DNA from: Tetraselmis striata | Lineage: Eukaryota > Chlorophyta > Chlorodendrophyceae > Chlorodendrales > Chlorodendraceae | Direction of reading: 5' to 3' | DNA: 64,000 bases | Assembly (NCBI GenBank): GCA_006384855.1 | Contig: VCJN01003539.1 | Coordinates: 124,001 to 188,000, forward strand | Part shown: piece after piece, positions 44,001-54,820 of the stretch | How positions within the stretch are numbered: position 1 is the stretch's first letter | How the letters are laid out: every line of letters starts with the position of its first letter | Position numbers and translations under genes: made by a program | The notes under the pieces: generated by a model | What the model saw: the letters and a program-made list of their open reading frames with translations, nothing else | Database searches by the model: none | What the model was told of the DNA's origin: nothing

Positions 44001-45844
44001 GGGCCGGGACCTGCTTGAGGGTACGGTGGAATCGCCTGTCGTTGGGCAGCGTTGTGCCTTCCACGGTCACCTCCATGAAGTCCTGGAACAAGAAAGGCTC
44101 CGACTCCGCATCCCAGTTGCCGATCAGTTTGTCCATCATCTCGACGGTCGCGTCGCCCGAGCTGGAGGCAGACGCAGCAGCGGCAGCGCTCAGCGCCGTG
44201 CCATGGTGTTAGCGCCCAAGGGAGATGCGCCGTGACAGCGCGGCACCCGACTCACCTCCCTTGATGAATGACCTTCCTCCCCAGCACCGGCACGCCATGC
44301 TCATCCAATAGCAGCGGCTGGCGCTCCTTTCCTGTAACCACAGCTTCAGCGTCAAGCCTCCGCATGGCTAGCAGCGAGTCCCCACTGCTGCAGCTTGCAT
44401 GTTGTGCTACTGCCGCCCTATCAAACCCAGCGCCAGCAGCAACGCCTGCTTTTGCGTGTCATGACCATGCCTGAAGCCGTGCATCATGAGGCTAGTGCTC
44501 GAGGCGGCCTGGGGAGCATCAACATGCCACGACAGACAGGAGGAATCGGGAAGGCTGCACGCACTACCTCGTGTAATGAGCTTGGATTTCTGCGCCTCGT
44601 ACCAATTGACCAGCAGCTCCGCCTGAAGGCGGCTGGTAGGCTTGTCGGATGCGGTGCAGATTTCCATCAGTACGCCGCGGGCGCCGTCTTGCACCAGCCT
44701 CGCATCCTTGCCTACAATCAGCGCGGCTGTCTCGTTGATTGGGGGCACATCGTGCGCCCGGATGTCGCCCGGCATGCGCAGTTGCAGGTGCTGCCTGCAG
44801 CGCCCCAATCGCGCCACATCAATTAGTTGGTCCGCATGCCGCACGAGCGTTGATTGTCAGGCAAACAGTGCCAGGAGAGAGAGAGGGAAAGAGAGAGAGA
44901 GAGAGAGGCTGCGATAAAGGGCACACCATTCTCGAGGTGGGGACTGGTTCAGGTTGGGCTGAGGAAACTCCTTTCTATAGTTGGACATCTCCATTGCCTC
45001 CTGCAAAGCGCCTGCGAGCCACGCCCATCAGGACCACAGCTGAGCCAGGCGTCACTTCAAGCGAGGCTGCCGATAAGCACATATAATACGAAGGGGAAAG
45101 TTGCGCGTGGGCGCCCACCTGCGCGCAGCGTGAACTGGTTCTTGTACAGCACCTCCGGGGTGTCAACCGAGCGGGACACCACAGGCATCCTTTTGCTTGC
45201 TGCAGAAGGCTGCATTTTCATCGGCTTCAGCACAATCTGCTGCTGCGCCGCCCACGAGGCACTCGAGCTGACGACCGCGTGCATGGCCAGCTCCTCTCGT
45301 GGGCTGACATGGGCATGGGGATTCAAGCATGCAATGACTCAGGATATGCGCGCTGCAAGTGAGCAGCGGGAGCAGCGTTGCAATCCTCTGCTTGCCAGGC
45401 CCGAACGCACCTGCCCAGTATGCCATCCGCCAGGGATATACCGGATATGGATTCGCCTCGCATGCGGCCGTCCCCGAGCGTAGCCTCTTCTGGCTTATTA
45501 ACAAGCGGCGGCAGATGGTCTGCATGGCTATCGAGCTCCATCGCTGTGACGTATATGTTGCTGCTCGCCTGGTGGATGGGCAATTGGAGGTGGGCCAGTG
45601 CGTCAGTGGGCCACAAACCTGCTCAGCAGGTGAGAGCGCGGCAAAGGGGGGAGGGCGTATAATCCAACCATTCAGGCATGCATCGTTGGAAGAACATCGG
45701 GGCAGATGTCTGATTGCTCAGTATGCATGCGGCATGCAAATTGCTACTTCGATCGTACCTCCTCCTCTGCGTTCTGATGGGCCTCCGGATGACCATCATT
45801 GCCAGCCCCTGCACCAACCGGCTTTGCGGCAGCGCCTGCTCGTG
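32068..45844 (-). CDS. Large coiled-coil protein with EF-hand-like loop, at least 22 exons, function unknown
   Basis: Exons on minus: 45844-45759, 45560-45411, 45303-45119, 45011-44927, 44794-44568, 44331-44256, 44161-44011, 43785-43615, 43473-43279, 43150-42977, 42404-41756, 41581-41223, 40677-40432, 39209-38808, 37861-37682, 37274-37134, 35754-35441, 35251-35131, 34042-33975, 33860-33734, 33297-32915, 32350-32068. All joins are GT-AG with compatible phases, giving 1,590 residues; the start lies upstream and was not found. Coiled coil is strong in the exons around 41.2-43.8 kb (EARVKQAEAAEQKAKEEANM, RRKHEQETAQLRQRVKKQGQ), broken by a Ser/Gly/Asp-rich acidic linker. A DTDNDG loop near 35460 resembles an EF-hand. 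The C-terminal part is helical with a basic end. I do not recognise the family; a cytoskeletal or flagellar scaffold is a guess from composition. The exon at 45560 is the least certain. Confidence 0.7.
34095..34345 (+). repeat. Pentanucleotide minisatellite (ATGCT/ATGCC) in an intron
   Basis: About 50 tandem variants of CTATG/CCATG/CTTTG lie within the 1.1-kb intron between exons 35131 and 34042 of the large gene. Confidence 0.9.
35349..35466 (-). repeat. 60-bp tandem duplication of an exon end plus G run, possible 18-nt microexon
   Basis: The end of exon 35754-35441 with its donor and the following G run (35411-35430 on plus) is repeated as 35349-35408. The copy carries a preceding AG and a donor, so 35400-35383 could be an 18-nt exon encoding RDGVMR without changing phase. 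Whether it is used cannot be told. Confidence 0.6.
35803..35880 (+). repeat. GCAT/CATACA microsatellite
   Basis: GCATGCATGCATGCATACAT followed by about 12 ATAC repeats, in an intron of the large gene. Confidence 0.9.
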
Positions 45845-48018
45845 CTGCATGTGTGTTTGGGAGGGTCGCGCGTGCACGGTGCTGCCGGCGTTCCTTGTTC
45901 CAGGGCCTCATTCTAACCGCAGCAGCTGGCGCCTAGGATTCCTACTCCGTCTTGCGTCCTGTAAGCAATCAAAAGGGAACCCCATGCGCGGTAGGCGGTA
46001 GCGGCGCAGTGCTGATCATGGCACATGTCACGTATCATGTGTCAGTGCCAGAGCTAGAGCTATATCGACCCGCCTGCTTCCTAGCCACAACAGACAGCCT
46101 CATCACCTCCGTCTGTATGCTCTACGCCTCTACAAAGCTGCCACTGCAACGCCCGCCATCAGCAAGGCGAGGTCGGCAACACCACATACGCGTGCCACTC
46201 CGTCACACCATGCATACGCACATGAGCTGTCCGGCACGAGCGCCAGCAGCGGGAAGTGACAATGATCTCACTTAATCAGTTAATCACTTGGGCACATACT
46301 CAACCAGAGCCCACGTGTATCAATAACGATGAAAATACGTTTGAAGAGAATGAATGCTAGGGGACATAATTCCTGTGTGAAATGGAAAGGTTCGAGTGGG
46401 TGATACATACCGCGTCGCCCCCTGGCCTCCTGCACCGCCGCGCGGGTATTCGTCAGCCCCTAGCCGTACAGTTGCAGCGCTCCACCCTGCCGACTCCACC
46501 AAGTTGCTGTTCTTTGGTCAGCAGCTTGGCAACATCCACGTCGGTGCGCACAGTGAGTGGTGGAGCCGCCCGTTCGACCAAACCAGCCTACTACGACCGA
46601 GGTTTGCCGCCGAGGTGACGGCATGCCACAAAGCCGTAAATGCCGGAGGATGGCCTCCTGAAAGCACGCCATTTGCAGGAGCCGTGTGAGGCCAAGAGCG
46701 CGCGTTTCACGCGCGCTTTGGAGTTTGAAGTACAGTAGTATACCAGAAGCAGCGCAGAAGCAGCAAAATTAAGATTAATCGTCCTTATAGTATTTTTAGT
46801 TGATGTGGTTAACTTTTAGCAGTATACAGGTACTGTAGGTGGATTACTTACTGCCCTTCTTGTAATTCACACCAGAAGTAGCAGAACCTGGGGAACTGCA
46901 AACCGTAAATATCTTTTTAGTATGGCGGAATCATAACGGTAGCGAGTGCTGTCAGTATATGTGCGCGCGTGTGAAACTACCCGAGTTGATCAGTCCTCGA
47001 TGATCTGATGAGTCCTCGTACAGGGGATGATCGAACAGGTGAGTCGCGTCGCAGAAGCGGCGCGGAAAGCATGCGAGAGGTCCCACGTGGGCTGCACCTA
47101 CCCGCACACCAACCGTGCTCGTCCCGGATGACACAAGCAAGCGCCAGGCGCGTGAACGAGTCCGGCGGAAGCACGTCATCGATACCGCGGCATCCGCGGA
47201 ACCCCGCCAGAAGTCCGCGAGCAGCCCAACGGCTAGGCAAACGCGCGACCTTCCCCCGGCGCGACTCCGCAGCCCACCATCGCCGGACCCCGGACAAACC
47301 ACTGCGGCAGGAGGTCCTCTGCTTCCCTTGTCTGCGGCAGCACGAGTCAACAACGCCCGGAGGTACACCGAGGTGTGCCTGGCCCCACGCCCCGCCTTGC
47401 CTCGTCGTGCCTGCCCTCGGCAAGCACCGCGGCCGGCTGCCGGACGCGCCGCCGCTCTCACGCGTCCCCTCTGCGCAGTTCCTGCGCCTATACCGTCGCG
47501 CTGCCCCACCCACCGCGCGCGCGGACCCGACGCGATGTCAACCTACCGCTGCTCCAGCCCAGCCCCTGCACCCGCTCCTATTAGCTTCGCTCCGGCGCAC
47601 TCGCCCGCCGAGGCTCACATCCAAACAGCCACCGTTTCTGTCAGTTGGTCCCGGTTTGCAGATGTTTGCCCATCTACTGTACTTTCCTCTGCACTGGTGT
47701 GGCCGCCATGTCGTCCGCCGGCTGGACGAGTCCAGCCCCGGACCGCAGCATCCATCCACCCACGACCACCCCGCCGCACGTCAGCATCCCTCGTCTCTGG
47801 CCGTCCCCGGTTCGCACCAACTAAGCGCCAATCTCGTATAGCTCTGCTGCTTTAGTTCCTCACGGTCCGCGGTGGTGGACCCTCTCGGTGCTGTGTGACT
47901 CACCCCCCCCCACCCCCCCCCGCCCCTTCGCGCTTCGCGGCTCGCGCGCCTTTTTCTGCTCCAGACCAACACCGGCCGGTAGTGACCACCCGGTCCTCGA
48001 CGCTGAGTTAGGGTCGAG
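45845..48018. other. Region between two genes; 5' parts of both may lie here
   Basis: The missing first exons of the minus-strand coiled-coil gene should lie in the first kilobase; a candidate exon near 45960-45910 (after a CAG acceptor) does not fit in phase. 47000-47850 is very GC-rich with long overlapping frames on both strands (up to 277 codons) and no recognisable protein. The part just before 48019 is probably the promoter and leader of the plus-strand gene, with C runs at 47905-47922. Confidence 0.4.
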
Positions 48019-48924
48019 ATGGAGAGCCTGGCTGCCGTTATGGACGCGCCGGCAGGGCCCGTTCCGCGCTTGCTGCGCTTCTTCTTCACCGACCCCACGC
48101 TGGCGGCCAAGTACCCCAAGGGGCTCGCGGTGCCGCTCGGCATCAACCGCGACCACGTTCCCTCCACGCTGAGCAGCCTGTGCGGTGGCAACGCCGCCGG
48201 CACCTGCTACGGAAACGCCACCGAGGCCAGCAAGGCCGACGTGCTGGGATTCGACCTCGGCTCCATCCTGCAGTACGTGGAGGACGATACCTGGAGCAAC
48301 AAGGGCGGCGGCAAGGCGCTACGCACCCAGGGCTTTGTGGTCGTCGAGGGCGAGCTGCACGTAGTGTTTCAGCACTACACGCCCACCTCCGTGGATGGCG
48401 GTGGCCCTGCCGCCAACGACAGCAGGCCACCCGGTAAGATCGGCCGCACCAACAAGAAGAGCAAGAAGGAGGAGAAGGGCGAGGACCCGCCTTTCACGAG
48501 CATCGAGCTCGAGTACCTCAACATCGCCTTCCGTCACTGGCCGCGTGACCTCACCACCGGCGCGCCGCTGACCAAGACCGGCGGCAACGGGCTCCCGCCC
48601 GCGCCGGAGTGCTACCGCAAGTTCTGCATGCTGCACTTCTTCAAGCTGCTGAAGGAGAACAACCTGGACCGCAGGCAGAGCGCCTCCAAGATCAAGTCCT
48701 TCTTCGGCACAAAGGCCTCCACGGAGGCTGCGTGGCTGCTGGGCCCCACTCGCAAAAAGCCCCCGCCGTCAGAGGGCGTGCGTGACCGTGCCAAGCAAGC
48801 CGCCTCCATCTGGCATGAGGCTTATGGCGCCGCCTTTAAGGAGAAACGCGTCCCGCCGATGATGGAGCTCCGGGACGAACTCGCTGTTTTTGAGGGTGTG
48901 CCCGCGGTGGCACCCCTTACCTAA
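48019..48924 (+). CDS. Intronless 301-residue protein of unknown function
   Basis: One uninterrupted frame with strong GC3 bias like a real host gene: MESLAAVMDAPAGPVPRLLR at the start, an acidic and aromatic N-terminal half (FFFTDPTLAAKYPKGLAVPL, DDTWSNKGGGKALRTQGF), a lysine cluster (GRTNKKSKKEEKGE) near residue 140-155 that could be a nuclear signal, and a helical C-terminal half (ECYRKFCMLHFFKLLKENNL, ASIWHEAYGAAFKEKRVPPM). No domain is recognised. The lack of introns in an intron-dense neighbourhood suggests a retrogene or a transposon-derived gene. TGTAA at 49217 lies 290 bases past the stop. Confidence 0.6.
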   Translation: MESLAAVMDAPAGPVPRLLRFFFTDPTLAAKYPKGLAVPLGINRDHVPSTLSSLCGGNAAGTCYGNATEASKADVLGFDLGSILQYVEDDTWSNKGGGKALRTQGFVVVEGELHVVFQHYTPTSVDGGGPAANDSRPPGKIGRTNKKSKKEEKGEDPPFTSIELEYLNIAFRHWPRDLTTGAPLTKTGGNGLPPAPECYRKFCMLHFFKLLKENNLDRRQSASKIKSFFGTKASTEAAWLLGPTRKKPPPSEGVRDRAKQAASIWHEAYGAAFKEKRVPPMMELRDELAVFEGVPAVAPLT

Positions 48925-49829
48925 TTATACATTGCACTGGCCCCCTTGAACTGCCTGATTGCAGTTCGTCGTATCCATAGCCTCCCATACGGACCTCTGC
49001 CAATATAGCAATGCAGTAATGCACATAGAAAGCGGTGTTTAACAAAGAAAATTCCTCTAGAATGTATGCAGCGCACTCTGCGCAACAGCTCTGACGATGC
49101 TGTATTGCCTGTACTTGGGCCAGATGCACCGACAAAGCTACATTTGATATTCAGGCAATGGCAGTCGCAAAACTTTCAATTTTGGTGCAGTATGAAGCCA
49201 TGAACAAAGCAGAACATGTAATGGACTAGCTGGCTTCGTCTACGGTCCAACTGCGGTGCTCACTAATAGCAGGTGACGACACCGATTAGGTTGTAATCTC
49301 GAACATCTCATCTGTGTGGGTGATAAACAGACATTTATATTGACATTGCTACATCCAAGGATTACAGGTACAGGTGTTCCAGAGTGTTCGAATGATGTTT
49401 TATTATAGCAGCGGCATTCCAGTCAGAGTGACAGTGGACCCCCCCTCACTTATTACCTTTCGATCTTCATTGATGTTGATTGTGTGCTAGCAGTTATTAT
49501 AGATGCTTTCATAATACCTATACCAACCAACGGCCTCCTGAATACCGGATGTCCTGTAATCTTCAACTGCTGCCCTCTAACCAACTCCAGCTCCATGCAA
49601 ACTCTCTCTCCCCCTCCCTCTCTCTATTGTCAACTGCAGGAACACGCAGGAAAGATACATATGGGACGAGCCATATGGAGTACATTCATGAAACATCGTC
49701 CTACATATACAACAAAGCCAAAATTGCAATGCAACATCCAAAAATAGCGAGATGATAATGCATAGACTTTGACGATGCAATAAGATGACATGACAGTAGT
49801 AAAAAAGAAGAAACAAAAGCCATGATTCC
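48925..49829. other. 3' region of the intronless gene and spacer, no gene recognised
   Basis: AT-richer sequence with a CTCTCT-rich tract (about 49600-49630). No coding frame recognised up to the retroelement remnant. Confidence 0.4.
49217..49221 (+). terminator. Putative poly(A) signal TGTAA of the intronless gene
   Basis: First plausible TGTAA downstream of the stop at 48924. Confidence 0.4.
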
Positions 49830-49839
49830 GCGGCGAAGC

Positions 49840-50870
49840 AGTACCACGCGCTCCGCCACCGCCATCTCGGTAAGTGCATGGTGCTACACCTTGCCCTCCC
49901 AGCAGGGGGGCTACGACGGTAGGTAGCGGCCGCACCGCTTTGGCGCAGCTTCTACACCAGGTCCGGTAGCAGAGGCCATGGGGGGTGGGGGTGTGCAGTA
50001 GTTGTTCTCTCGACGCCAGTCAGCGTCGGACAAGTGCAAGGAGTCCACTGCCTCGCAGCCGGGGTCCAACCACGCACCGTTGTAGCGGGGTAGCATCGCG
50101 TTCAAGGCCCATGCAAAACGGACGACGGAATGCGTGCCCCGCATGGCGAATAGGACGGGGTCCAGCTGCAAGTGGTCGCTGTCGAGGTGTCGGCTCAGTC
50201 GATCCGCCCACAAGTTATTTGCGGGCGATCGGATGTAGCGAGCTCAGAAGTGCACGCCGTTGTTGTCCATCAGGCACCAGAGCTTTCGGGGCTCCGCCAT
50301 CATCTCCGGAGAGCGGGAGGTGAGGCCGGCAAGTATGTCGCACACCGCCTGGCTGGTTGTCCTTGTGCAACAGCAAGCACGCGGTGATGTGCGGCATGAA
50401 GGACTCGTTTACCGCCAAAAACCGGACGGCTTTCAATTTTTTTCATGTTGTAATGATGTGCCGGTGCTCGTCGGCTGCCCCCCAGAACCCCCGCGCCTCC
50501 ATCCTGCCATTGGGCACCGCTCCCCAAGCGTAGTAGCCGCAGTTGTCGCATTGCACGTAAACAATCTTCACGGGCGGGAGGTGGATAGGGCGGCCGTTGG
50601 ACCGAGTCGGCACGTCGGTCCACTAGTGCATGTCGCGCTGCAGCTGACGCGTCAAGCGCACTCGGCCGCCCCGCCCACTTGGAGCCCAGCACGTCGTGGA
50701 GCTCCCGCAGGTGGAAGCGCGCGGCCGGGATCGCCAAGTACAGGTATTGGGCCCGCCATGCGAGCGACTGCTGCTCTCGCACGGGCAGTCAACGGGCGTC
50801 GCGGGCCGCGCGTTGCAGCACTTGCTTAGCGTGGCGCGCGAGCCGAGTGCGGTGGGCATATGATTAACCC
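49840..50870 (-). pseudogene. RNase H and C-terminal region of the DIRS-like polyprotein
   Basis: Pieces in different frames, in the right order: AQYLYLAIPAARFHLRELHD (about 50750), an RNase H-like segment MKAVRFLAVNESFMPHITAC with LLHKDN (50436-50350), NLWADRLSRHLDSD (about 50215-50170), then ALNAMLPRYNGAWLDPGCEA and RRENNYC before a PP-rich end, and finally VVAP followed by frame-shifted remains of a WEGKVWHH-like segment (about 49925-49880). This layout (RNase H, then 'D.FA..N..LPRYNS..PDP', then 'PPW.LL') is characteristic of DIRS/PAT and related algal elements. Confidence 0.6.
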
Positions 50871-50908
50871 GTGGCCGTGTCGATGTCCACCCCCATGTGT
50901 TAGCCGTA

Positions 50909-51700
50909 CTACACCGGCTCCCGTATCCCTTTGGCGGGGTTGCGCTGCAGCCCCATGTTGTCCAGTAGGTCGGCGACGCCCTGGCGGAGTTCCAGCGCCT
51001 CCGGCTCTGACGAGGCGAACAACAATAAGTCGTCGACGTAAGGTAAAATGCGCGCCCCTCTCCACCGCCCGCGGCGCAGCCAGCGGCGCGACCGAGGGAC
51101 GTTGCACGTCGCAGCGGGGGTAGTCGGAGAGCGTAGTAAGTGCTTGACGAACATCATCGCGAAGCTCGTGAAGTAATATGCTGGGCTGAGCGACCAGCCC
51201 ATAGGAAGGCCGCACATCCGGTAGAGGGTCCCGCGGATTTTGACCGTGAAGTAGTCGCGGTTGGAGGGCGCTTTGTCCAAGGCATAAAAGCCGTTTTGAA
51301 GGGCAAACGAAGACAAGTCCCCTTTCGCGGCCAGGTGTCGGACGCCCATGAGTGTCTCCATTCGTAGTCGCTTGCGTGCGCAGAAGGTGCCGAACGAGTA
51401 CGTTTTCGGAGGTCGACGATAAAACGCCACTGATTGTCACTGGGCTTCAGTACGAAGAACGCCCGGGACACCCACCATGCGCACGACGACTTCTCCCAAG
51501 CGCCGTAAAGCGCCGTCTTAGTTCGGCGGTGAGGAACTTGAGTTGGACAGGGGTGAGTCGCGTCGTTGAACGGGACGCGTTGGTTGAACTTTGGGAGTGC
51601 TGGCCGGTTGTAGCAGTAAGCCACGCGTACGCCCTCCCGTATCCAAATCGTCACGCGCTCGCGCCGATGTCTGGACCTTGCCGCCAACTCCGCCTTATGC
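50909..51700 (-). pseudogene. Reverse transcriptase of the DIRS-like element, one frameshift
   Basis: The first part (about 51690-51420) gives FNQRVPFNDATHPCPTQVPH, SRAFFVLKPSDNQWRFIVDL in one frame; the rest (51420-50909) is in another frame with GDLSSFALQNGFYALDKAPS, DYFTVKIRGTLYRMCGLPMG, SLSPAYYFTSFAMMFVKHLL and the catalytic box ILPYVDDLLLFASS. The Asp of GDLS and the YVDD pair would bind the metal ions. The single frameshift near 51420 inactivates it. The spacing and the 'GLPMGWSLSPAYF' block fit DIRS-like rather than Copia elements. Confidence 0.7.
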
Positions 51701-52169
51701 GGTGACGCATAATATAGTCGGGAGTCAGGGCAGCAGTAGTTGTCGGTGCGGCACGCCACATGGTTGGTCGCGGGTCATGTCGCCGGTATGGCCGCCGTTC
51801 TTGTCGCGGTTCTTGGCTTCCGCCTCGCGGCGTTGATGCTTCCCACTCTCGCACGCCGCCTTGTCCTTCTCCTTTCTGCGCCATGTCGCGGTCGGTGTTG
51901 CGCTCCGTTGTATGCCTCTTGAAGGTCGCTGACACTTGTGCCTTGGCCGCAGCCGTAAAGCCGATCTCGAGGCGCTTGTCCTCGGGCGCCGCGAGGAGGC
52001 CGTCGACGACGTTCACTTGGCGGAGCGCCTTATGCTTTGCGGTGTCGAAGACTCGGGAGTAGATGAGTCGCCCAGCGACTTGCTCCTCGGGGGTGGGGGC
52101 CTTCTTGGCCTTGAAGCGTCGAAGATAGCTAGACAAGCATGGCCTCATCCGCGTCGCCCACTGTTTCAA
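51651..52169 (-). pseudogene. Possible Gag or linker region of the DIRS-like element
   Basis: Frame of 172 codons: YLRRFKAKKAPTPEEQVAGR, VFDTAKHKALRQVNVVDGLL, EDKRLEIGFTAAAKAQVSAT and an Arg/Glu/Gly-rich tail. It is contiguous with the reverse transcriptase start, as expected for the Gag end. No zinc knuckle was seen. Confidence 0.4.
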
Positions 52170-52396
52170 GCGTGCGATGCGCGATGTCGAGTAGGTCGAG
52201 GGGGTCGACGCGGTCTTGTGGAAGGGTATCGGACGAGCGAAGCGTAGCCTGAGTTGTCTTCACCGCTGGTTAGCGCCACCATAGCACAACAAGTGGCAGT
52301 ACTCGTCGCGCGAAGCGGTCTTGTTCGCCTCAGATAGATAGCGGTCGGCCTCGTCATTTCGCGGCCGCCATAGGCCCGGGCGTGTGATGCCCGAAT

Positions 52397-52428
<32 letters not shown>

Positions 52429-52950
52429 CTTGGCCCGGGGCAAGAGGTCTTCCCAATCCCGCGGGTCGATGTACGCGGCCGCATCGCTGCGCGCTCCCCG
52501 TAGCAGCTTCCGTCCGGGAGTCGTCCGAATGAATGTCGCGCGGCTCCATGTTCTTGTTGTCGTCCTGTGCGTCCAAGCGGGTCGATAAAGCGTCCACCTT
52601 CAACGCCGTCGCTTGCGTGCGATGAGTAGTGCGATGAGCGTTGTCGTGCCCCGTATCAGCTCCGTCGGCTCTGCGGGCGTTTCGTCCGAGCTGTCGGCCG
52701 GCGTGGCCTTCGTAAGGTCCGCCGCCTTCTTGCCGTATGCCGCTGTAGCGTGCGCAAGTGTTGTGGTGGAATACTTATCGTCGAGACCGTCCGATCGTAG
52801 GGATGTTCAAATCTTGCACACCTACGAAAGGTGTCATGCCGTCGCGCTAGCTGGTCAGCTGGCGCAAAGGCAGAAGATGGACTCCCCTCGTGGTGCGGGT
52901 GTGTCATGGAGTAGGGCTGTCGCATGTTGTCGCTAGCGCCGCTGCACATC

Positions 52951-53430
52951 GGGAAGTTGAAGCGGCACGCTACGGGTAAAGGTAGCTAACACTCGTCAAA
53001 CTATAACTGAACGGTACCATTACCGGTGACAAAATAGCCCGGCATGATCAAACCTCGATGTTGCCAATATGACCAATAAACTATGTTTCGAGTTTACCCA
53101 GGATAGAAAACTCTGATGAATTTTAGCCTAGGGGTCATAATTATGACCCGTAGCCTAATTGACCCGGTAAATATCTTTGAGCCAGCTCTTCACCGCTTTA
53201 AATAGCTTCAAATAGTCCGGGCCGGGACTGCGCTCGATCAAAGTGGGAACAAAGGCTAGCGGCAGCGGCTACCGCTACGGTGGAGCTGGAGGTGACAGCC
53301 GAGGAAATAGCCGCAAAAGAGGTCGTTCGTGTTGCTGACTTGCTGTGGCAACTACGAGTACGATATACTACGGGTTAGTACGAGTACGATGTAATGTACG
53401 AGGACTAGTACGATGATGTGTACTTAATAA
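52951..53430. other. Spacer, no gene recognised
   Basis: Contains a palindrome around 53130-53160 (TAGCCTAGGGGTCATAATTA then TGACCCGTAGCCTA) and repeated ACGAGTACGAT motifs near 53345-53400. Confidence 0.4.
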
Positions 53431-53742
53431 GACTACGAAAATATGTGCGATATGATGCTGCCGTGTGGCAAGCGTTGTGTTTTTGCGACGGATGTCGCTT
53501 CCATTGGTACATTATTGCGGATGCGCGCGGTTGCAGCTACGGCCTCGTCGACTGTTGTTAGCCGTACTCGTACCGATATGCTCGGTTGCCCGTGTAACGG
53601 ATATATATTGCAATATATCCGGTTGCCCGCCGGTATATGACATGCTCGTACCTTTATTGTATTGGTTTTATTGGTTTCAGAACCTTGGATGCGATCTAAG
53701 AGGTCACTGGTTCGATTTCCTTATCACCCGGAAATGGGCGGA
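53431..53742 (+). repeat. tRNA-derived SINE copy
   Basis: GCTGCCGTGTGGCAAGCGTT near 53457, TTGGTTTCAGAACCTTGGAT and the good B box GGTCACTGGTTCGATTTCC (about 53702). Diverged from the array at 30 kb; an insert-like part (53540-53670) separates the boxes more widely. Related pieces also occur at 54720-54900, beyond the MITE. Confidence 0.6.
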
Positions 53743-53745
53743 TAA
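53743..53745. repeat. TAA target duplication of the MITE (left)
   Basis: TAA here and at 54666-54668 directly flank the inverted repeats. Confidence 0.6.
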
Positions 53746-54665
53746 CCCCCGTCCTATCCTAACCAAATAGCGATCCTGACTAATTTGGTATCCCGTACAT
53801 TTATTTGAAGATCGTGGCCGTAGGGTCCTTGATGACGTCAATACTCGTTAATCGTACGGTCCAAATCCCATAGTGATTTGGGAAACCAAATCGCTATTTG
53901 GTCATCGCGGGTGTTCGGATTGGTGGTCAAATCACGAGGCTCCAGTAATTCGGACCTCGGCGAGTGACGAAATCACTCGCGTTTCCTATTTGGTCGCGTA
54001 ATGGTCGGTACGTCAAAGAGGCTGGATGGACGGCGCACATGCGCCCATCATTCATCGCACGGCTCGCAGCTGTCGTGTGTAACGAACTCGCCGCCGCCCA
54101 CGGGTGGCCCACCTGCGGCCCGCGCCCCACCCGTGGCACACCCACCAGTCCACCACCCGGCCGCCATTACCCGTCTACTGCGTGTTCGGCCGCCTACGTC
54201 GAGGCAACCGCCCCAACCCGAAAGTCAGTCAACGTTTCTTGCCTAGGGGTTATGGCTAGCGCACAGAAAGAGGACAGTCTCTTCGCTCTCATCCCAACCG
54301 ATGACGACGAGGAACACACGGCGCCATGGCGGGCGGCGAGCAGTCGGACGCGCCCGCCGTGTGTGCGCCAGTCTGAGCGGCGCCATGGTGGTAGGCGGGT
54401 GCCACATATGTATGCGGCGCAATGCGATATACCGTCAGTGAGTACGGACACAATGCGCACGGGCGGGGCTCCGAGCCGCTACCCACAGCGGCGGGCGCAG
54501 GGGGAGCGGCTATCGTTACGAGCGCGTATGGCGTCATCAGTTGAAATCGCGAGATATGCATACACGGTCGCTATTTGGTCAGAATAGGATGCATTCCTGC
54601 ATGCTATTCTCGTAGGGGCAAAAGCAGGTTTCCAAATCAGTGATTTAGTTAGGATAGGACGGCGG
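53746..54665. mobile_element. 920-bp Harbinger-like MITE
   Basis: The ends CCCCCGTCCTATCCTAAC (53746-53763) and, on minus, CCGCCGTCCTATCCTAAC (54665-54648) match at 17 of 18 positions and continue loosely into AAATC/AAATAG. The flanking TAA fits the 3-bp TWA duplication of PIF/Harbinger elements. The interior has more ATTTGG/CCAAAT pairs and no transposase. It sits within or next to SINE-related sequence. Confidence 0.65.
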
Positions 54666-54783
54666 TAAGTCGTCCAGGGATGGGACAGGATGGAATGTTA
54701 GTTGTACTCTTACCAATACTCGGCTAGCTGCCCGTGATTGATACTCGTACAGCGCGATACACCGGTACTCGGCTGCCCGTGTA

Positions 54784-54785
<2 letters not shown>

Positions 54786-54817
<32 letters not shown>
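54786..54817. repeat. AT dinucleotide microsatellite
   Basis: About 16 uninterrupted AT units. Confidence 0.95.

Positions 54818-54820
<3 letters not shown>

Larger units (their letters stand above)
49830..52950 (-). mobile_element. Decayed DIRS-like retroelement (Gag-like, reverse transcriptase, RNase H)
   Basis: On minus: a possible Gag part (52950-51700), reverse transcriptase (51700-50909), RNase H and the C-terminal DIRS-type region (50870-49840). Multiple frameshifts and stops break the frame, and a 28-base G run (52397-52424) lies in the Gag part. No tyrosine recombinase, integrase or terminal repeats were recognised, so the element is truncated at 49830 or its 3' part is lost. Confidence 0.68.

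Noticed and set aside
46990-47042. CTGATGAG...CGAA sequence resembling a hammerhead ribozyme core
   Set aside because: After a weak stem II, four extra bases precede CGAA and no consistent stems I and III form, so the catalytic core is not satisfied.
47008-47855. Overlapping plus-strand frames of 246 and 277 codons
   Set aside because: Pro/Arg/Ala-rich composition on both strands, two frames equally open, no motif; expected in very GC-rich DNA.
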